From NCBI RefSeq assembly GCF_002845275.2, contig NZ_CP088149.1, positions 4,150,501 through 4,214,500 on the forward strand: a DNA stretch of 64,000 nucleotides, written 5' to 3'. The position numbers and the translations under genes are program-made. Below the pieces are notes generated by a model, which worked only from the letters and a program-made list of their open reading frames with translations, was not told where the DNA came from and made no database searches. Below, in pieces: positions 37,123 to 46,514 of the stretch (position 1 is the stretch's first letter; every line of letters starts with the position of its first letter). This stretch comes from Pseudomonas sp. S06B 330. Lineage in GTDB: Bacteria > Pseudomonadota > Gammaproteobacteria > Pseudomonadales > Pseudomonadaceae.

Positions 37123-38896
37123 CGGCGTTGATCCACTCTTTCACGACCTGGGCCACACGACCCGGGTCTTCGGCCACCAGGCTCTTGATTGCGTTGAGCT
37201 GTGCATCGTAGCCCTCGCTCGGGCTCGGCAGCAGAATGCTTTGCGGACCACCCAGGCTCACGCGGTCGTTGGCCAACTCGCCATCCAGACCGAGCATACC
37301 GCCCAGTTCCATGTCGCCATCGGCACCGGCGTTTTGCTTGCCATGGCCGGTGATGTTGTTGAGTACCGGGCGCAGCACGCCGAACACCAGCACAAGGATG
37401 AACAGCACACCCATGACCTGCTTGATGATGTCCCAGAACCACGGCTGCGAGTAGAACGGAATCTCGGCGATCACCTCACCGCGATCAGCGGCAAACGGTA
37501 CGTTGATTACACTGACACTGTCGCCACGGCTGGCGTCGAAGCCCACCGCGTCCTGAACCAGGCGGGTAAAGCGTGCCAGGTCCTCAGCACCCCACGGTGC
37601 ACGGGTGCTGTCGCCCGTGGCCGGATCAATCTTGACCTGATCATCGACCACCACGGCAACCGACAGCCGGTTCAGACGCCCCTGCTGCTGACGGGTGTGG
37701 CTGATGGAGCGATCCAGCTCGAAGTTCTTGGTCGACTGCTGGCGTTTGTCGGCAGGATAAGGCGCAAGCATCGGCTGACCGGTGGCCGGGTCCATGATCT
37801 GCTGGCCGTTGGCATCAAGCAGTGGCTGACCAGGTTGAATGGCAGCCGTGGCCCCCGGCGTGCCGCCAGTGGTTTGCGGCGCGGACGCCGGAGCAGGCGG
37901 CTGATTGCTCAAGGCACCTGGCACACCTTGCGGCCCCATGCTGCTGGAACGCTGTTCATTAACAGACTGCTCACTGCGCAGTGCCGGCTGATCAGGGTTG
38001 AACTGTTCAGAGGTGGACTCGACGGCACTGAAATCCACGTCGGCCGACACTTCGGCCTTGTAGCGATCATTACCCAGCACTGGTTGGAGGATGTTGTGCA
38101 CACGCTGAGTGAGCATGCCTTCCATCCGGCGGCTGTAGTCGAACTGTTTACCGGCCATGGTCAGTTCGGAGCTGGCGAGCTGCTCGGACAGCAGATTGCC
38201 CTTCTGGTCGACCACGGTAACCTGCGACTTGTCCAGTTCCGGCACACTGGTTGCCACCAGGTTGACGATGGCCATTACCTGACCGGCTTCCAGCGCACGG
38301 CCCGGATACAACTCGACCAGTACCGAGGCGCTCGGCCGACGCTCGTCACGGACGAACACCGAACTTTTCGGAATCGCCAGGTGCACCCGCGCAGCTTTAA
38401 CGTTATTCAGGCTGGAGACAGTACGCGCCAGTTCGCCTTCGAGGCCACGGCGATAACGAGTGGCCTCCATGAACTGACTGGTGCCCAGGCCTTGTTCTTT
38501 ATCGAGAATCTCAAAGCCAACATTGCCGTCGCTCGGCGCCACACCGGCAGCGGCGAGTTTCAGCCGGGCACGGGAAAGGTCATCGGCCTTGACCAGCAAG
38601 GCGCCGGAGTTGGGCTCGACGTTGTAGGGGATATCGGCAGCGGCCAGGGTGTCCATGACCTGCTTGGTGTCCATGCCGGCCAGGCTGCCGTACAGCGGCC
38701 GGTAGTCTGGCTGTTGCGACCAGAGCACCACGGCAAAACCAATCGCCACACTCGCAGCAAGGCCGACCAGCAGGCCCACCTGACGCAACATGGGCATCTG
38801 CGAGATGTTTTCCAGGAATGACATGCCGAACAACGGCGGCTTGGGCGCTGAGGCGCTGCCTTTGGCGGGCACGTTATCGACGACTGCTTCGGCCAT
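37115..38896 (-). CDS. fliF: Flagellar MS-ring protein FliF
   Basis: This 593-residue protein has two membrane segments (about 38-58 and about 475-495) flanking a large periplasmic region with ring-building motifs ('YRPLYGSLAGMDTKQVMDTLAAADIPY', 'KAARVHLAIPKSSVFVRDERRPSASVLVELYPG'). The region between about 310 and 370 is a proline-rich insertion. The C-terminal 'DVSLGG...VAQVVKEWINADE' binds FliG. It lies 15 bases after fliE. Confidence 0.96.
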   Translation of the reverse strand: MAEAVVDNVPAKGSASAPKPPLFGMSFLENISQMPMLRQVGLLVGLAASVAIGFAVVLWSQQPDYRPLYGSLAGMDTKQVMDTLAAADIPYNVEPNSGALLVKADDLSRARLKLAAAGVAPSDGNVGFEILDKEQGLGTSQFMEATRYRRGLEGELARTVSSLNNVKAARVHLAIPKSSVFVRDERRPSASVLVELYPGRALEAGQVMAIVNLVATSVPELDKSQVTVVDQKGNLLSEQLASSELTMAGKQFDYSRRMEGMLTQRVHNILQPVLGNDRYKAEVSADVDFSAVESTSEQFNPDQPALRSEQSVNEQRSSSMGPQGVPGALSNQPPAPASAPQTTGGTPGATAAIQPGQPLLDANGQQIMDPATGQPMLAPYPADKRQQSTKNFELDRSISHTRQQQGRLNRLSVAVVVDDQVKIDPATGDSTRAPWGAEDLARFTRLVQDAVGFDASRGDSVSVINVPFAADRGEVIAEIPFYSQPWFWDIIKQVMGVLFILVLVFGVLRPVLNNITGHGKQNAGADGDMELGGMLGLDGELANDRVSLGGPQSILLPSPSEGYDAQLNAIKSLVAEDPGRVAQVVKEWINADE

Positions 38897-38911
38897 GACT
38901 CAATCTCGCCC

Positions 38912-39238
38912 TTATACCGGCATCTGCATGATGTCTTGATAGGCCTGGACCAGTTTGTTGCGCACCTGGGTCAAGGCTTGAAACGATACGGAGGCCTTCT
39001 GCGAGGCAATCATCACGTCGGTCAGGTCCACGCCGCTCTTGCCAATCTCGAAGGCGTTGGACAACTGCGTGGAAGCCTGCTGGGTGTCGCTGACCTTATT
39101 GATGGCCTGCCCCAGCATGTCGGCAAAATTGCTCGAGCCCAGCTCAGGCGCGGCTGCCGCTTTGGGCATAGACATAGCGTCCATTTGCATGGCCCGCATG
39201 TCCAACATCAATCGATTAAACTCAACACCTTGGCTCAT
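38912..39238 (-). CDS. fliE: Flagellar hook-basal body complex protein FliE
   Basis: This 108-residue protein starts [22 protein letters not shown]. The C-terminal part '[28 protein letters not shown]' is the conserved FliE end. It joins the MS ring to the rod and is the first gene of the fliEFGHIJ unit. The ATG at 39238 is chosen because an in-frame start 33 codons upstream would extend beyond the sigma-54 promoter seen at 39300-39315. Confidence 0.94.
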   Translation of the reverse strand: MSQGVEFNRLMLDMRAMQMDAMSMPKAAAAPELGSSNFADMLGQAINKVSDTQQASTQLSNAFEIGKSGVDLTDVMIASQKASVSFQALTQVRNKLVQAYQDIMQMPV

Positions 39239-39299
39239 GTACTTCTCTCTCCGACGGCCCGCATTTTTTTGACACTCACGCAGCGGATACGCAGGACAT

Positions 39300-39315
39300 A
39301 GCAACAAAAGTGCCA
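39300..39315 (-). promoter_or_regulatory. Sigma-54 promoter upstream of fliE
   Basis: The minus strand reads TGGCACTTTTGTTGCT, a near-perfect match to TGGCAC-N5-TTGCW with GG-N10-GC spacing. It lies about 60-75 bases upstream of fliE and just after the fleR stop. It would drive fliEFGHIJ and is the classical FleR/FleQ target. Confidence 0.88.
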
Positions 39316-39357
39316 GCTCTGCGTCATCGCCGTACAAAAACGCGAATATTCAACCCT

Positions 39358-40737
39358 TCAACTGGCGTACAGACTGGCCTCAACGTCCATTCCGGCATCA
39401 CGCATCTGCGCCAGCTTGTAACGCAGGGTCCGCGGGCTGATACCCAAACGCTCGGCGGCCTCTTTGCGACGCCCGCGCTCGGCGCGCAGGGTATCGATGA
39501 TCATCTGGAACTCATGACGGCGCATGTCATCACCCAGGCCACCCAGCGCCTCGCCCTCCGGCTGTGGCGGCGGCGCTTGTACCGGCGCAGTAGTGAACAT
39601 CGGCATAGCGCCCGCCAGACAAAAATCTGCCGCCTCGATCACCCCGCCCTGCTGCAGGATCAAGGCTCGTTGAATGGCGTTATCCAGCTCACGCACATTA
39701 CCCGGCCAGGCATACCCTTGCAGGCAAGCCTTGGCGTCAAGCGACAGGCGCACTGGCGCATGCTTCATTTTATTGACGTGACGGGCCAGCAGTCGCTCAG
39801 CCAACGGCAGAATATCGGCACTGCGTTCACGCAGTGGCTGCCAGGCCAAAGGGAACACCGACAGGCGATAGAACAGGTCTTCACGGAAACGCCCGGCCGC
39901 CACCTCACCGGCCAGGTCCCGGTTGGTGGTGGCGACGACACGGATATCCAGGGCAATCGGCTTACGCCCACCAACCCGCTCCACTTCCCGCTCCTGCAAA
40001 ACCCGCAGCAGCTTGGCCTGTAACCCCAAGGGCATTTCGGAAATCTCATCGAGCAACAAGGTGCCGCCGTGCGCCTGCTCGAACTTGCCCGCCTGGGCAG
40101 CGATAGCCCCGGTGAACGACCCCTTCTCGTGACCGAACAAGGTCGCCTCAAGCATGTTGTCCGGAATCGCCGCGCAGTTGATCGCCACGAACGGCTGGTT
40201 GACCCGCGTCGATTGCTGATGAATGAACCGCGCCAGGACTTCTTTGCCAGTCCCTGACTCGCCGGAAATCAACACCGTCGAATCACTGCGCGCCACACGC
40301 GCCGCCAGCTCGAGCAACTGCGCACTGGCAGGCTCGCAGGCCACAGGCCCCTCATCAGCCACGCCTGCCACTACCCCCAAAGCATGACGCGCGACCAGAT
40401 CCAGCAAGGCCCGCGGCTCAAACGGCTTGACCAGGTAATCCACCGCCCCCTGGCGCATGGCCTCGACGGCGCGCTCGACGGCAGCGTGAGCGGTCATCAG
40501 CAATACCGGCAGTTGCGGCTGTCGGGCACGCAACAAGCCCAGTAACTGATGCCCGTCCATCCCCGGCATGTTGACGTCGCTGACCACCAGACTGAAAGCG
40601 TCTTGTGCTACCGCCTCCAGCGCCTCTTCGGCCGAACCGACCGCAAGATAATCAAAACCGCCCAGCTCGAGGGTATCGCCCAAGGCCTGACGCAGTGCCC
40701 GATCGTCCTCGACCAGCAGCACCTTGATTGCCTTCAT
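39358..40737 (-). CDS. fleR: Sigma-54-dependent response regulator FleR
   Basis: This 459-residue NtrC-type activator has a receiver domain with phosphoacceptor Asp54 ('[12 protein letters not shown]') and a central AAA+ domain with Walker A 'GESGTGKE' at 159-166. The sigma-54 contact loop reads GSFTGA at 206-211, differing from the usual GAFTGA at its second position. A C-terminal Fis-type helix-turn-helix is present ('[20 protein letters not shown]'). It activates mid-class flagellar operons such as fliE. The start overlaps fleS as ATGA. Confidence 0.95.
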   Translation of the reverse strand: MKAIKVLLVEDDRALRQALGDTLELGGFDYLAVGSAEEALEAVAQDAFSLVVSDVNMPGMDGHQLLGLLRARQPQLPVLLMTAHAAVERAVEAMRQGAVDYLVKPFEPRALLDLVARHALGVVAGVADEGPVACEPASAQLLELAARVARSDSTVLISGESGTGKEVLARFIHQQSTRVNQPFVAINCAAIPDNMLEATLFGHEKGSFTGAIAAQAGKFEQAHGGTLLLDEISEMPLGLQAKLLRVLQEREVERVGGRKPIALDIRVVATTNRDLAGEVAAGRFREDLFYRLSVFPLAWQPLRERSADILPLAERLLARHVNKMKHAPVRLSLDAKACLQGYAWPGNVRELDNAIQRALILQQGGVIEAADFCLAGAMPMFTTAPVQAPPPQPEGEALGGLGDDMRRHEFQMIIDTLRAERGRRKEAAERLGISPRTLRYKLAQMRDAGMDVEASLYAS

Positions 40738-41948
40738 TGCTCTATCTCCATGTTGCGCGCATCAATCAACGGCAGCGTAACCACTGCGCACGTACCACGA
40801 CCCGGTCGCGAACGTATCTCCAAAGTGCCTTGGTGGGCCCGCGCCACCGCCTTGACCACCGCCAGACCGAGACCGGTGCCCGTGGCCTTGGTGGTGAGGA
40901 ACGGCTCACCCAGGCGCGCCAACAAGGTACTGTCGATCCCCGCCCCTGCGTCACTGACACACAGGCGCAACACCGCCCCGCGGCGGTACAGGTGCACCTT
41001 CAGGCGCGCAGGCTCGCCACTGGCCTGCAGGGCATTTTCAATCAGGTTGAGCAAGGCACCGACCAGAGTGTCGCGATTACACAGCAACTCACCGAGGTGA
41101 CTGTCGCACTGCCAGCGCACCGCGTGCCCTTGGACATGGGCCTGGGCCGCTTGCTGCAGTGACTGGAACAGGGCCTTGGGCGTGACTCGGTCGGTTAACG
41201 GCAGCTCGCCACGGGCAAACACCAGCATGTCGCGCACCTGGTGCTCGAGCTCATGTAGACGCTCCTTGAGGCTGCCGGCAAAGCGCTGCTGGGTTTCCAG
41301 CGGCAAGCTCTGCTCAGCCAGGTGACTGGCGTAGAGCAAGGCGGCCGACAACGGTGTACGAATCTGATGGGCCAGTGAAGCGACCATCCGCCCCAAAGAC
41401 GACAGGCGCTCATGGCGCGCCAGCTGGCCCTGCAAGTGACGGGTTTCGGTCAGGTCATTAAGCAGCACCAACTGGCCCGGCTCAGCATCCAGCGAGCGAG
41501 TAGCAATTGACAGCCGCCGCCCATCGCGCAACGACACCTCGTGACCGTCGTCCTCGCGCGGCGCGAAGCTACGCGCGATGACCTGACGCCACAGCTCGCC
41601 CACCAACGGCTCGCCGAGCAAATCGCAGGCCGCTGGATTGGCCTCACGTACACGGCCCTGACCATCGATGACGATGACCCCGCCCGGCAACAGGTCAAGC
41701 AGGTTCTGCAGGCGATTGGCCAGGCGCTCCTTCTCGGCAAGTTCAGCCATGCGCTGGGCACTGACTACCGCCAGCTCACCCTTGAGTTCAGTGACCCGAG
41801 CTTCGAGCAAGTTGTAAGACTCACTGAGCTGACTGGACACCTGATCGAACAGCGCAAAGGCCTGCTCAACACCGAGTCGGCTTTCCTGTTCGGTGGCATT
41901 GCGCCCCTTCGGTTCAGGGGCACAGGAGATGGTGGCGGCCTGGGGCAT
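40734..41948 (-). CDS. fleS: Cytoplasmic sensor histidine kinase FleS
   Basis: This 404-residue protein has an N-terminal coiled coil, a PAS domain (about 80-170; 'LLPGGVIVIDGQGRVREANPAACDLLG') and HisKA with phospho-His194 in 'SLAHQIRTPLSAALL'. An HATPase follows ('NLIENALQAS', 'DAGAGIDSTLLARLGEPF', 'TGTGLGLAVVK'). There are no membrane segments, so it senses a cytoplasmic cue. It phosphorylates FleR, encoded immediately downstream with a 4-base overlap. Confidence 0.95.
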   Translation of the reverse strand: MPQAATISCAPEPKGRNATEQESRLGVEQAFALFDQVSSQLSESYNLLEARVTELKGELAVVSAQRMAELAEKERLANRLQNLLDLLPGGVIVIDGQGRVREANPAACDLLGEPLVGELWRQVIARSFAPREDDGHEVSLRDGRRLSIATRSLDAEPGQLVLLNDLTETRHLQGQLARHERLSSLGRMVASLAHQIRTPLSAALLYASHLAEQSLPLETQQRFAGSLKERLHELEHQVRDMLVFARGELPLTDRVTPKALFQSLQQAAQAHVQGHAVRWQCDSHLGELLCNRDTLVGALLNLIENALQASGEPARLKVHLYRRGAVLRLCVSDAGAGIDSTLLARLGEPFLTTKATGTGLGLAVVKAVARAHQGTLEIRSRPGRGTCAVVTLPLIDARNMEIEQ

Positions 41949-42000
41949 CGTGCTCTCTCGCGTGGCTGACCGTCATAAAACGGTATGTTGCCTGCGATAT

Positions 42001-42017
42001 AGCAATAGCCGTGCCGG
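42001..42017 (-). promoter_or_regulatory. Sigma-54 promoter upstream of fleSR
   Basis: The minus strand reads CCGGCACGGCTATTGCT, with GG-N10-GC spacing and a good TTGCT -12 box. It lies about 53-69 bases upstream of the fleS ATG. FleQ-dependent control is expected. Confidence 0.75.
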
Positions 42018-42152
42018 ATAGATTCAAGGGCGTGGTAAGGGGCGTCGAAAAGCGGCGGTAAAGGCCGATGGGACGGGCGTTACAGCCCTTTAAAAGGTAG
42101 GGATATTAACCATGACGGGAGCATCCTTGCGCTCCGCCATAGCCGATCGGCG

Positions 42153-43628
42153 TCAATCCTCCGCCTGTTCTTCTCCATCGCGACGGCTCATGCCGTACTT
42201 GCGCATTTTTTCCACCAGGGTCGTGCGGCGAATGCGCAACCGTTCGGCGGCGCGGGCGACGATACCGTTAGCATCATCCAGCGCCTGCTGGATCAGACCC
42301 TGCTCCAAACCACCCAGGTAATCCTTGAGGTCCAGGCCTTCGGCCGGAAGCATGGCGTGAGTGGCAAAGCTCGGCGAGCTGCCATTGATGGCCACACGCT
42401 CTTCCAGGTCGGAACGCAGGCTGTCGACCAACTGCTCGTCTTCGTCATCAACGTAACGGAACTTCTTCGGCAGCTCCGAGACGCCAATTACACCGTAAGG
42501 GTGCATGATCGCCATGCGCTCAACCAAGTTGGCCAGTTCACGCACGTTGCCTGGCCAGCCATGCCGACACAGAGACATGATCGCCGCCGAGTTGAAACGG
42601 ATCGAACCACGCTTTTCGTGTTCCATGCGCGAGATCAGTTCGTTCATCAGCAGCGGGATGTCCTCGACGCGCTCACGCAGCGGGGCCATCTCAATAGGGA
42701 AGACGTTGAGGCGGTAGTACAGGTCTTCGCGGAACGTGCCCGCTTCGATCATGCTTTCCAGGTTCTTGTGAGTCGCGGCGATGATGCGCACGTCGATACC
42801 CTGGGTTTTGTTGCTACCCACTCGCTCGAAGGTCCGCTCTTGCAGCACGCGCAGCAGCTTGACCTGCATCGGCAGTGGCATGTCGCCGATTTCGTCGAGG
42901 AACAGCGTACCGCCATTGGCCAGCTCGAAACGCCCAGCTCGACTAGTGATGGCACCGGTAAAGGCGCCCTTCTCATGACCGAACAGTTCACTTTCCAGCA
43001 ACTCGGCCGGGATCGCCCCACAGTTGACGGGCACGAACGGCGCTTCACGGCGCTTGGAATGGTAATGCAAGTTACGCGCAACCACTTCCTTGCCAGTGCC
43101 CGACTCGCCGAGGATCAACACACTGGCGTCGGTATCAGCCACCTGCTGCATCATCTGGCGCACATGCTGGATGGCACGACTGGTACCCACCAGACTGCGG
43201 AACAGGTTCGGCTCACGCTGGCGACCGCGCTCGCGGGCCTGGTCATACATCTCGCGATAGACCTGGGCACGGTGCAGCGAATCGAGCAGCTTGCTATAGC
43301 TCGGCGGCATCTCAAGGTTGGAAAGAATACGTCGGCGCAGCTCGTCCGGCAGCTCTGCAGAAGAAATTTCACCTAAATGCAGAACCGGAAGGAACTCATC
43401 CCATGCCGCCACTGTCTTAAGCAGGCTCACGAGACTTGCCGGAGCATTTACGGTCCCGATCAGGACACAGAGTACTTCACGACTGGATGACAACGACTCA
43501 ACGGCCTGCTGCCAGTCATGGCTTGAACAGGTGAGATTTTCTTCGCCAAGAAAATTCAACACCACCGCCAAATCGCGGCGGCGAACGCTATCGTCATCGA
43601 TCAGCAGAATTTTGGTTTCACGCCACAT
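42153..43628 (-). CDS. fleQ: Master flagellar regulator and c-di-GMP-responsive activator FleQ
   Basis: This 491-residue protein is an NtrC-type activator. Its N-terminal receiver-like domain lacks the phosphoacceptor aspartate: the acidic pocket survives (LLIDDD) but the strand that should carry the Asp reads '[10 protein letters not shown]'. The AAA+ domain carries Walker A 'GESGTGKE' (174-181) and an intact GAFTGA (221-226). A C-terminal helix-turn-helix is present ('[16 protein letters not shown]'). FleQ heads the flagellar cascade and is antagonised by FleN and c-di-GMP. A sigma-70-like promoter lies upstream. Confidence 0.96.
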   Translation of the reverse strand: MWRETKILLIDDDSVRRRDLAVVLNFLGEENLTCSSHDWQQAVESLSSSREVLCVLIGTVNAPASLVSLLKTVAAWDEFLPVLHLGEISSAELPDELRRRILSNLEMPPSYSKLLDSLHRAQVYREMYDQARERGRQREPNLFRSLVGTSRAIQHVRQMMQQVADTDASVLILGESGTGKEVVARNLHYHSKRREAPFVPVNCGAIPAELLESELFGHEKGAFTGAITSRAGRFELANGGTLFLDEIGDMPLPMQVKLLRVLQERTFERVGSNKTQGIDVRIIAATHKNLESMIEAGTFREDLYYRLNVFPIEMAPLRERVEDIPLLMNELISRMEHEKRGSIRFNSAAIMSLCRHGWPGNVRELANLVERMAIMHPYGVIGVSELPKKFRYVDDEDEQLVDSLRSDLEERVAINGSSPSFATHAMLPAEGLDLKDYLGGLEQGLIQQALDDANGIVARAAERLRIRRTTLVEKMRKYGMSRRDGEEQAED

Positions 43629-43717
43629 GCAATAGCAACTTCCCTAGTCATCTCGGCGCCCTAGTGAGGGCAAGCTCGACATCATTCCGACTGAACGGTC
43701 AGTGTTCGGACGTCTGA

Positions 43718-43746
43718 AATATGAAAACAGCTACTAGTTAAGTCAA
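43718..43746 (-). promoter_or_regulatory. Candidate sigma-70 promoter of fleQ
   Basis: On the minus strand TTGACT (43741-43746) is followed by a 17-base spacer and CATATT (43718-43723), about 90 bases before the fleQ ATG. The -35 matches 5 of 6 and the -10 matches 4 of 6. This is a plausible vegetative promoter for the top-tier regulator. Confidence 0.5.
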
Positions 43747-43797
43747 AAAACCGTACAGAGTCAAATTTATGGCGCCCTGTTTTGGTTTTGCCCAGCT

Positions 43798-44094
43798 TCA
43801 GCTGAACAAATGGTATACCTTTGCCGCGTTTTTGGCATGCCGGATCTGCGTCATCTCATCAACTAAAGATTGACGCTCGTCACTTGCAACCTCAATTAGT
43901 TGCCGATAGACCCCGAGCAGCTCCTCAAGACTGCTGCGCAACACCGCTTCGTTGACCGATGCCTCGGCCAGCACATCATCGACACACAACCGACAGCTGA
44001 CGTCGAGCTCGCTGATCGCCTCCCAGTCGCGACTGGCCAGGGCCCCCAGCAATGCTTCGCGGGTTTGTTCGATACGTTCGAGCACGACACTCAT
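43798..44094 (-). CDS. FliT-like flagellar chaperone (FliS' / FleP position)
   Basis: This 98-residue helical protein starts MSVVLERIEQTREALLG, with GGAGG 5 bases upstream of that ATG. It sits directly after fliS, where Pseudomonas carries fliT/fleP-type genes, and its all-helical profile ('LEELLGVYRQLIEVASDERQSLVDEMTQIRHAKNAAKVYHLF') fits a FliT-type chaperone for FliD. Sequence conservation is low in this family, so the name is left off. Confidence 0.75.
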   Translation of the reverse strand: MSVVLERIEQTREALLGALASRDWEAISELDVSCRLCVDDVLAEASVNEAVLRSSLEELLGVYRQLIEVASDERQSLVDEMTQIRHAKNAAKVYHLFS

Positions 44095-44103
44095 CACAAC
44101 CTC

Positions 44104-44499
44104 CTAGACGTCGGCGGATTGATCGCCAATCGCGTCCCAGCCTTCCTTGACGGTAATCAGCAAGCGGGCCACCTCATTGAGGATCTCCGGATCGTTTTGC
44201 ACGTTGGCTTCGACCAGGCGTTTGCTCATGTAGGAGTACAGGTTATCCAGCTCGGTCAGCGAGTCCGCATGATTTTCCAGATCCAGACCTTCGCGCAGGC
44301 CGCCGACAATACCGATGGCCTTGCCGATCAGGATGCCGCGCTGGGCGATGTCGTTACGCGCCATAGCGCCTTTGGCCTGAGCGATGCGATCGAGTCCGCC
44401 CTGCATCAGCATCTGAACCAAGCGATGCGGGCTGGCCACGGAGGTCTGGGCCACGCCGTTGACTTTCTGGTACTGGCGAAGAGCCAACATCGGATTCAT
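44104..44499 (-). CDS. fliS: Flagellin export chaperone FliS
   Basis: This 131-residue protein has the conserved N-terminus 'MLALRQYQKVNGVAQTSVASPHRLVQMLMQGGLDRIAQAKGAM' and the C-terminal 'VARLLITVKEGWDAI'. It binds the flagellin C-terminus and prevents premature assembly. It is followed after a short gap by the FliT-like gene and preceded by fliD. Confidence 0.94.
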   Translation of the reverse strand: MNPMLALRQYQKVNGVAQTSVASPHRLVQMLMQGGLDRIAQAKGAMARNDIAQRGILIGKAIGIVGGLREGLDLENHADSLTELDNLYSYMSKRLVEANVQNDPEILNEVARLLITVKEGWDAIGDQSADV

Positions 44500-44576
44500 G
44501 TTCTACCTCGTCACAACTAAAAGGTTTCGTATACCGCTTGTATCGCCTGGGCGTCAAAAAACTTTAGACACAATGC

Positions 44577-44613
44577 AAAAAGCCCGGGACACCCCTGAGG
44601 TATCGCCGGACTT
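44577..44613 (-). terminator. Probable intrinsic terminator downstream of fliD
   Basis: The minus-strand transcript would form an 8-pair stem (AAGTCCGG with CCGGGCTT, one G-U pair) followed by a run of five T. It is located between the fliD stop and fliS, suggesting fliS may have its own promoter or be reached by readthrough. Confidence 0.55.
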
Positions 44614-44628
44614 TAAAGGATTAACCGA

Positions 44629-46017
44629 TCAGGAGTTCTTCTTCTGCGCTTCCATCGCACTGAACAACGACGTGATGCTGTCAGCCTGAGATTTGAGTTT
44701 GCCGACAGCGACATCCATTGCGATGTATTTCTTGGTTAACGAGGTGGTGAGACTTTCAATTCGAAAGTCCAGCGCCTGCTGCTGCGATGCCAAATCGCGC
44801 TGCGAACGATTGAGCATGTCGTTGCGCTTGTCGAGTGAGCCGCCGGTCTGCAGAAAAGGCTCAATCGCCTTGTTCATCCGCGCGATAACACCATCATCAC
44901 TGGTAAACAAGGCCTGCACTTCACTACCCAGCTTCTTGTCATTCAACGCCGCCTTGAACTTAGTGTCGTTGAATTCGAGCGTGCCGTCTTTAGCCGTGTT
45001 GATCCCCAACTGGCTCAGCGAGGTCAAGCCGCCACCGGTCTGTGCAATCGCGAGCTCAGAGCGTAGCGCAGCCAACAGTGAGCGCGTAGTCGGATCGCCT
45101 GTAAGCGGCCCCAGAACGGTATTATCGTTTTCATCCTTGCTGGTCGAGGTCAGGCTGTTTACGGTCTTGACCAGATTGTTGTAAGCATCGACGAAGGACT
45201 GCACATCAGCCTTCAAGCCATCACTGTTAAGACCGACGGTTACAGTAGACTTTTCACCTTCAGCCTTGAGCTCCAGACTCAGGCCACTGATGGTCTTGTC
45301 CAGCGTGTTGGACTTGCTGGTAACGGCCATACCGTCAATCTTGACCTGAGCATCAATAGCCAGGTCACCGATACGGCCAGCAGCACTGCCGGACATGGCT
45401 ACACCACTGCTGATGGTCAACTCCGGAATGCCAGCCACGGAAATATCCGAGCCCGCCCCCGTAGTGGTCGAACCAAACACCAGGCGCGAACCATTGCCAT
45501 CGTTGATGATGTTGGCGGTTATGCCATCCTTGCCCAAGGTGCTGTTGATGCTGTCCCGCACAGATTGCAGGGTGGCATTGGCGCCCACTTCAACATTGTA
45601 AGTCTTGCCGTTCTGAGAAATAGCCAGAGTACCAGCAGAGATAGGTGCGTCCGAGCCAGAGAACACCTTGCTACCTACTCGCGAGGAAGTAGCTAGCTTG
45701 AGCACCTCGACCTGATAGCTACCCGCCACGGCGGTGTTGTTTGCGGTTGCGGTGACCACCTTCTCATTGCCGCTGGTTGCAGCGAATGCGAGGAATGACG
45801 GTGCATCCTTGTTGTTGAGCTTACCCAAGGCGGCCTGATAGGTCGACAGGGCACTCTTGAGCGAGGCAACACCAGAGATCATCGCCGAGTTGTTGGCGGT
45901 CTGGCGTGCAATCTGATTCGCCTTGGCGCCGGTATCAGACTCGACCAGTACCTTGACGACGGCACCGATATCCATGCCGGATCCAGTGCCGATGCTCGCT
46001 ACAATTGGGCTTGCCAT
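44629..46017 (-). CDS. fliD: Flagellar filament cap protein FliD
   Basis: This 462-residue protein has terminal helical regions ('MASPIVASIGTGSGMDIGAVVKVLVESDTGAKANQI' and 'LTKKYIAMDVAVGKLKSQADSITSLFSAME') typical of FliD. A variable central region forms the cap leg and head. It promotes flagellin folding at the filament tip. In P. aeruginosa FliD also binds mucin. It is transcribed after flaG. Confidence 0.94.
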   Translation of the reverse strand: MASPIVASIGTGSGMDIGAVVKVLVESDTGAKANQIARQTANNSAMISGVASLKSALSTYQAALGKLNNKDAPSFLAFAATSGNEKVVTATANNTAVAGSYQVEVLKLATSSRVGSKVFSGSDAPISAGTLAISQNGKTYNVEVGANATLQSVRDSINSTLGKDGITANIINDGNGSRLVFGSTTTGAGSDISVAGIPELTISSGVAMSGSAAGRIGDLAIDAQVKIDGMAVTSKSNTLDKTISGLSLELKAEGEKSTVTVGLNSDGLKADVQSFVDAYNNLVKTVNSLTSTSKDENDNTVLGPLTGDPTTRSLLAALRSELAIAQTGGGLTSLSQLGINTAKDGTLEFNDTKFKAALNDKKLGSEVQALFTSDDGVIARMNKAIEPFLQTGGSLDKRNDMLNRSQRDLASQQQALDFRIESLTTSLTKKYIAMDVAVGKLKSQADSITSLFSAMEAQKKNS

Positions 46018-46085
46018 GAGTAAATTCCTCTCCGTTGCGCAGCTCCCTAGCCGACCACTCTAGCGAACATTTGAATCTTAAGGTA

Positions 46086-46442
46086 TCAGACCTTGGCGTC
46101 GAACAGCAGGCTGCTCACGTCACTCAGGCTGTGAGCTATACGCAGGGCCTCTTCCGAGGGCAACTGGCGAATCAACTCCCCAGTTTCGCTGGCGATAACT
46201 TTGACGACAATTCTGCCGGACTCTTCATCCGTGGAAAATTCGAGGTTGCGGCGGTTCGAGGCGAGAAATTTCTCGATTTCCTTGACCGCAATTTTCACTT
46301 GTTCAGCTTCAGACGTTTTTTCCCGCGAGGGCTCCCGGGCTTCAGTAGCCGCCTGAACCGCCAGGACTGCCGACTTGTCGGTGGCCTGCTCGACCGGACG
46401 CACGACCGGATAAGACAAGTTCAGCTTGACGCTCATATCCAT
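46086..46442 (-). CDS. flaG: FlaG family protein
   Basis: This 118-residue protein has a disordered N-terminal half and a conserved C-terminal FlaG domain ('QVKIAVKEIEKFLASNRRNLEFSTDEESGRIVVKVIASETGELIRQLPSEEALRIAHSL'). It affects filament length and motility in Pseudomonas. The ATG at 46442 has a GGTGG 5 bases upstream; an upstream GTG overlaps this site and is rejected. It sits between fliC and fliD. Confidence 0.92.
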   Translation of the reverse strand: MDMSVKLNLSYPVVRPVEQATDKSAVLAVQAATEAREPSREKTSEAEQVKIAVKEIEKFLASNRRNLEFSTDEESGRIVVKVIASETGELIRQLPSEEALRIAHSLSDVSSLLFDAKV

Positions 46443-46460
46443 GTCTACCACCTCTCAATG

Positions 46461-46498
46461 CAAAAGGCGGAGGAGCGCAACAGCTGCACTCCCCCGCC
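46461..46498 (-). terminator. Intrinsic terminator downstream of fliC
   Basis: The minus-strand RNA has a 10-base stem (GGCGGGGGAG with CTCCTCCGCC, one mismatch) and a 13-base loop, followed by TTTT. It is located 17 bases after the fliC stop. It could attenuate readthrough into flaG. Confidence 0.65.
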
Positions 46499-46514
46499 GA
46501 TAACCATCAGGCTA

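Noticed and set aside
42070..42110. GGGC...GCCC hairpin downstream of fleQ
   Set aside because: Only a 4-base stem with no T-run in the fleQ direction.
46039..46052. GG-N10-GC element just upstream of fliD
   Set aside because: The spacing is right but the -24 and -12 boxes are weak, and the implied start would fall almost on the ribosome site; insufficient to call a promoter.
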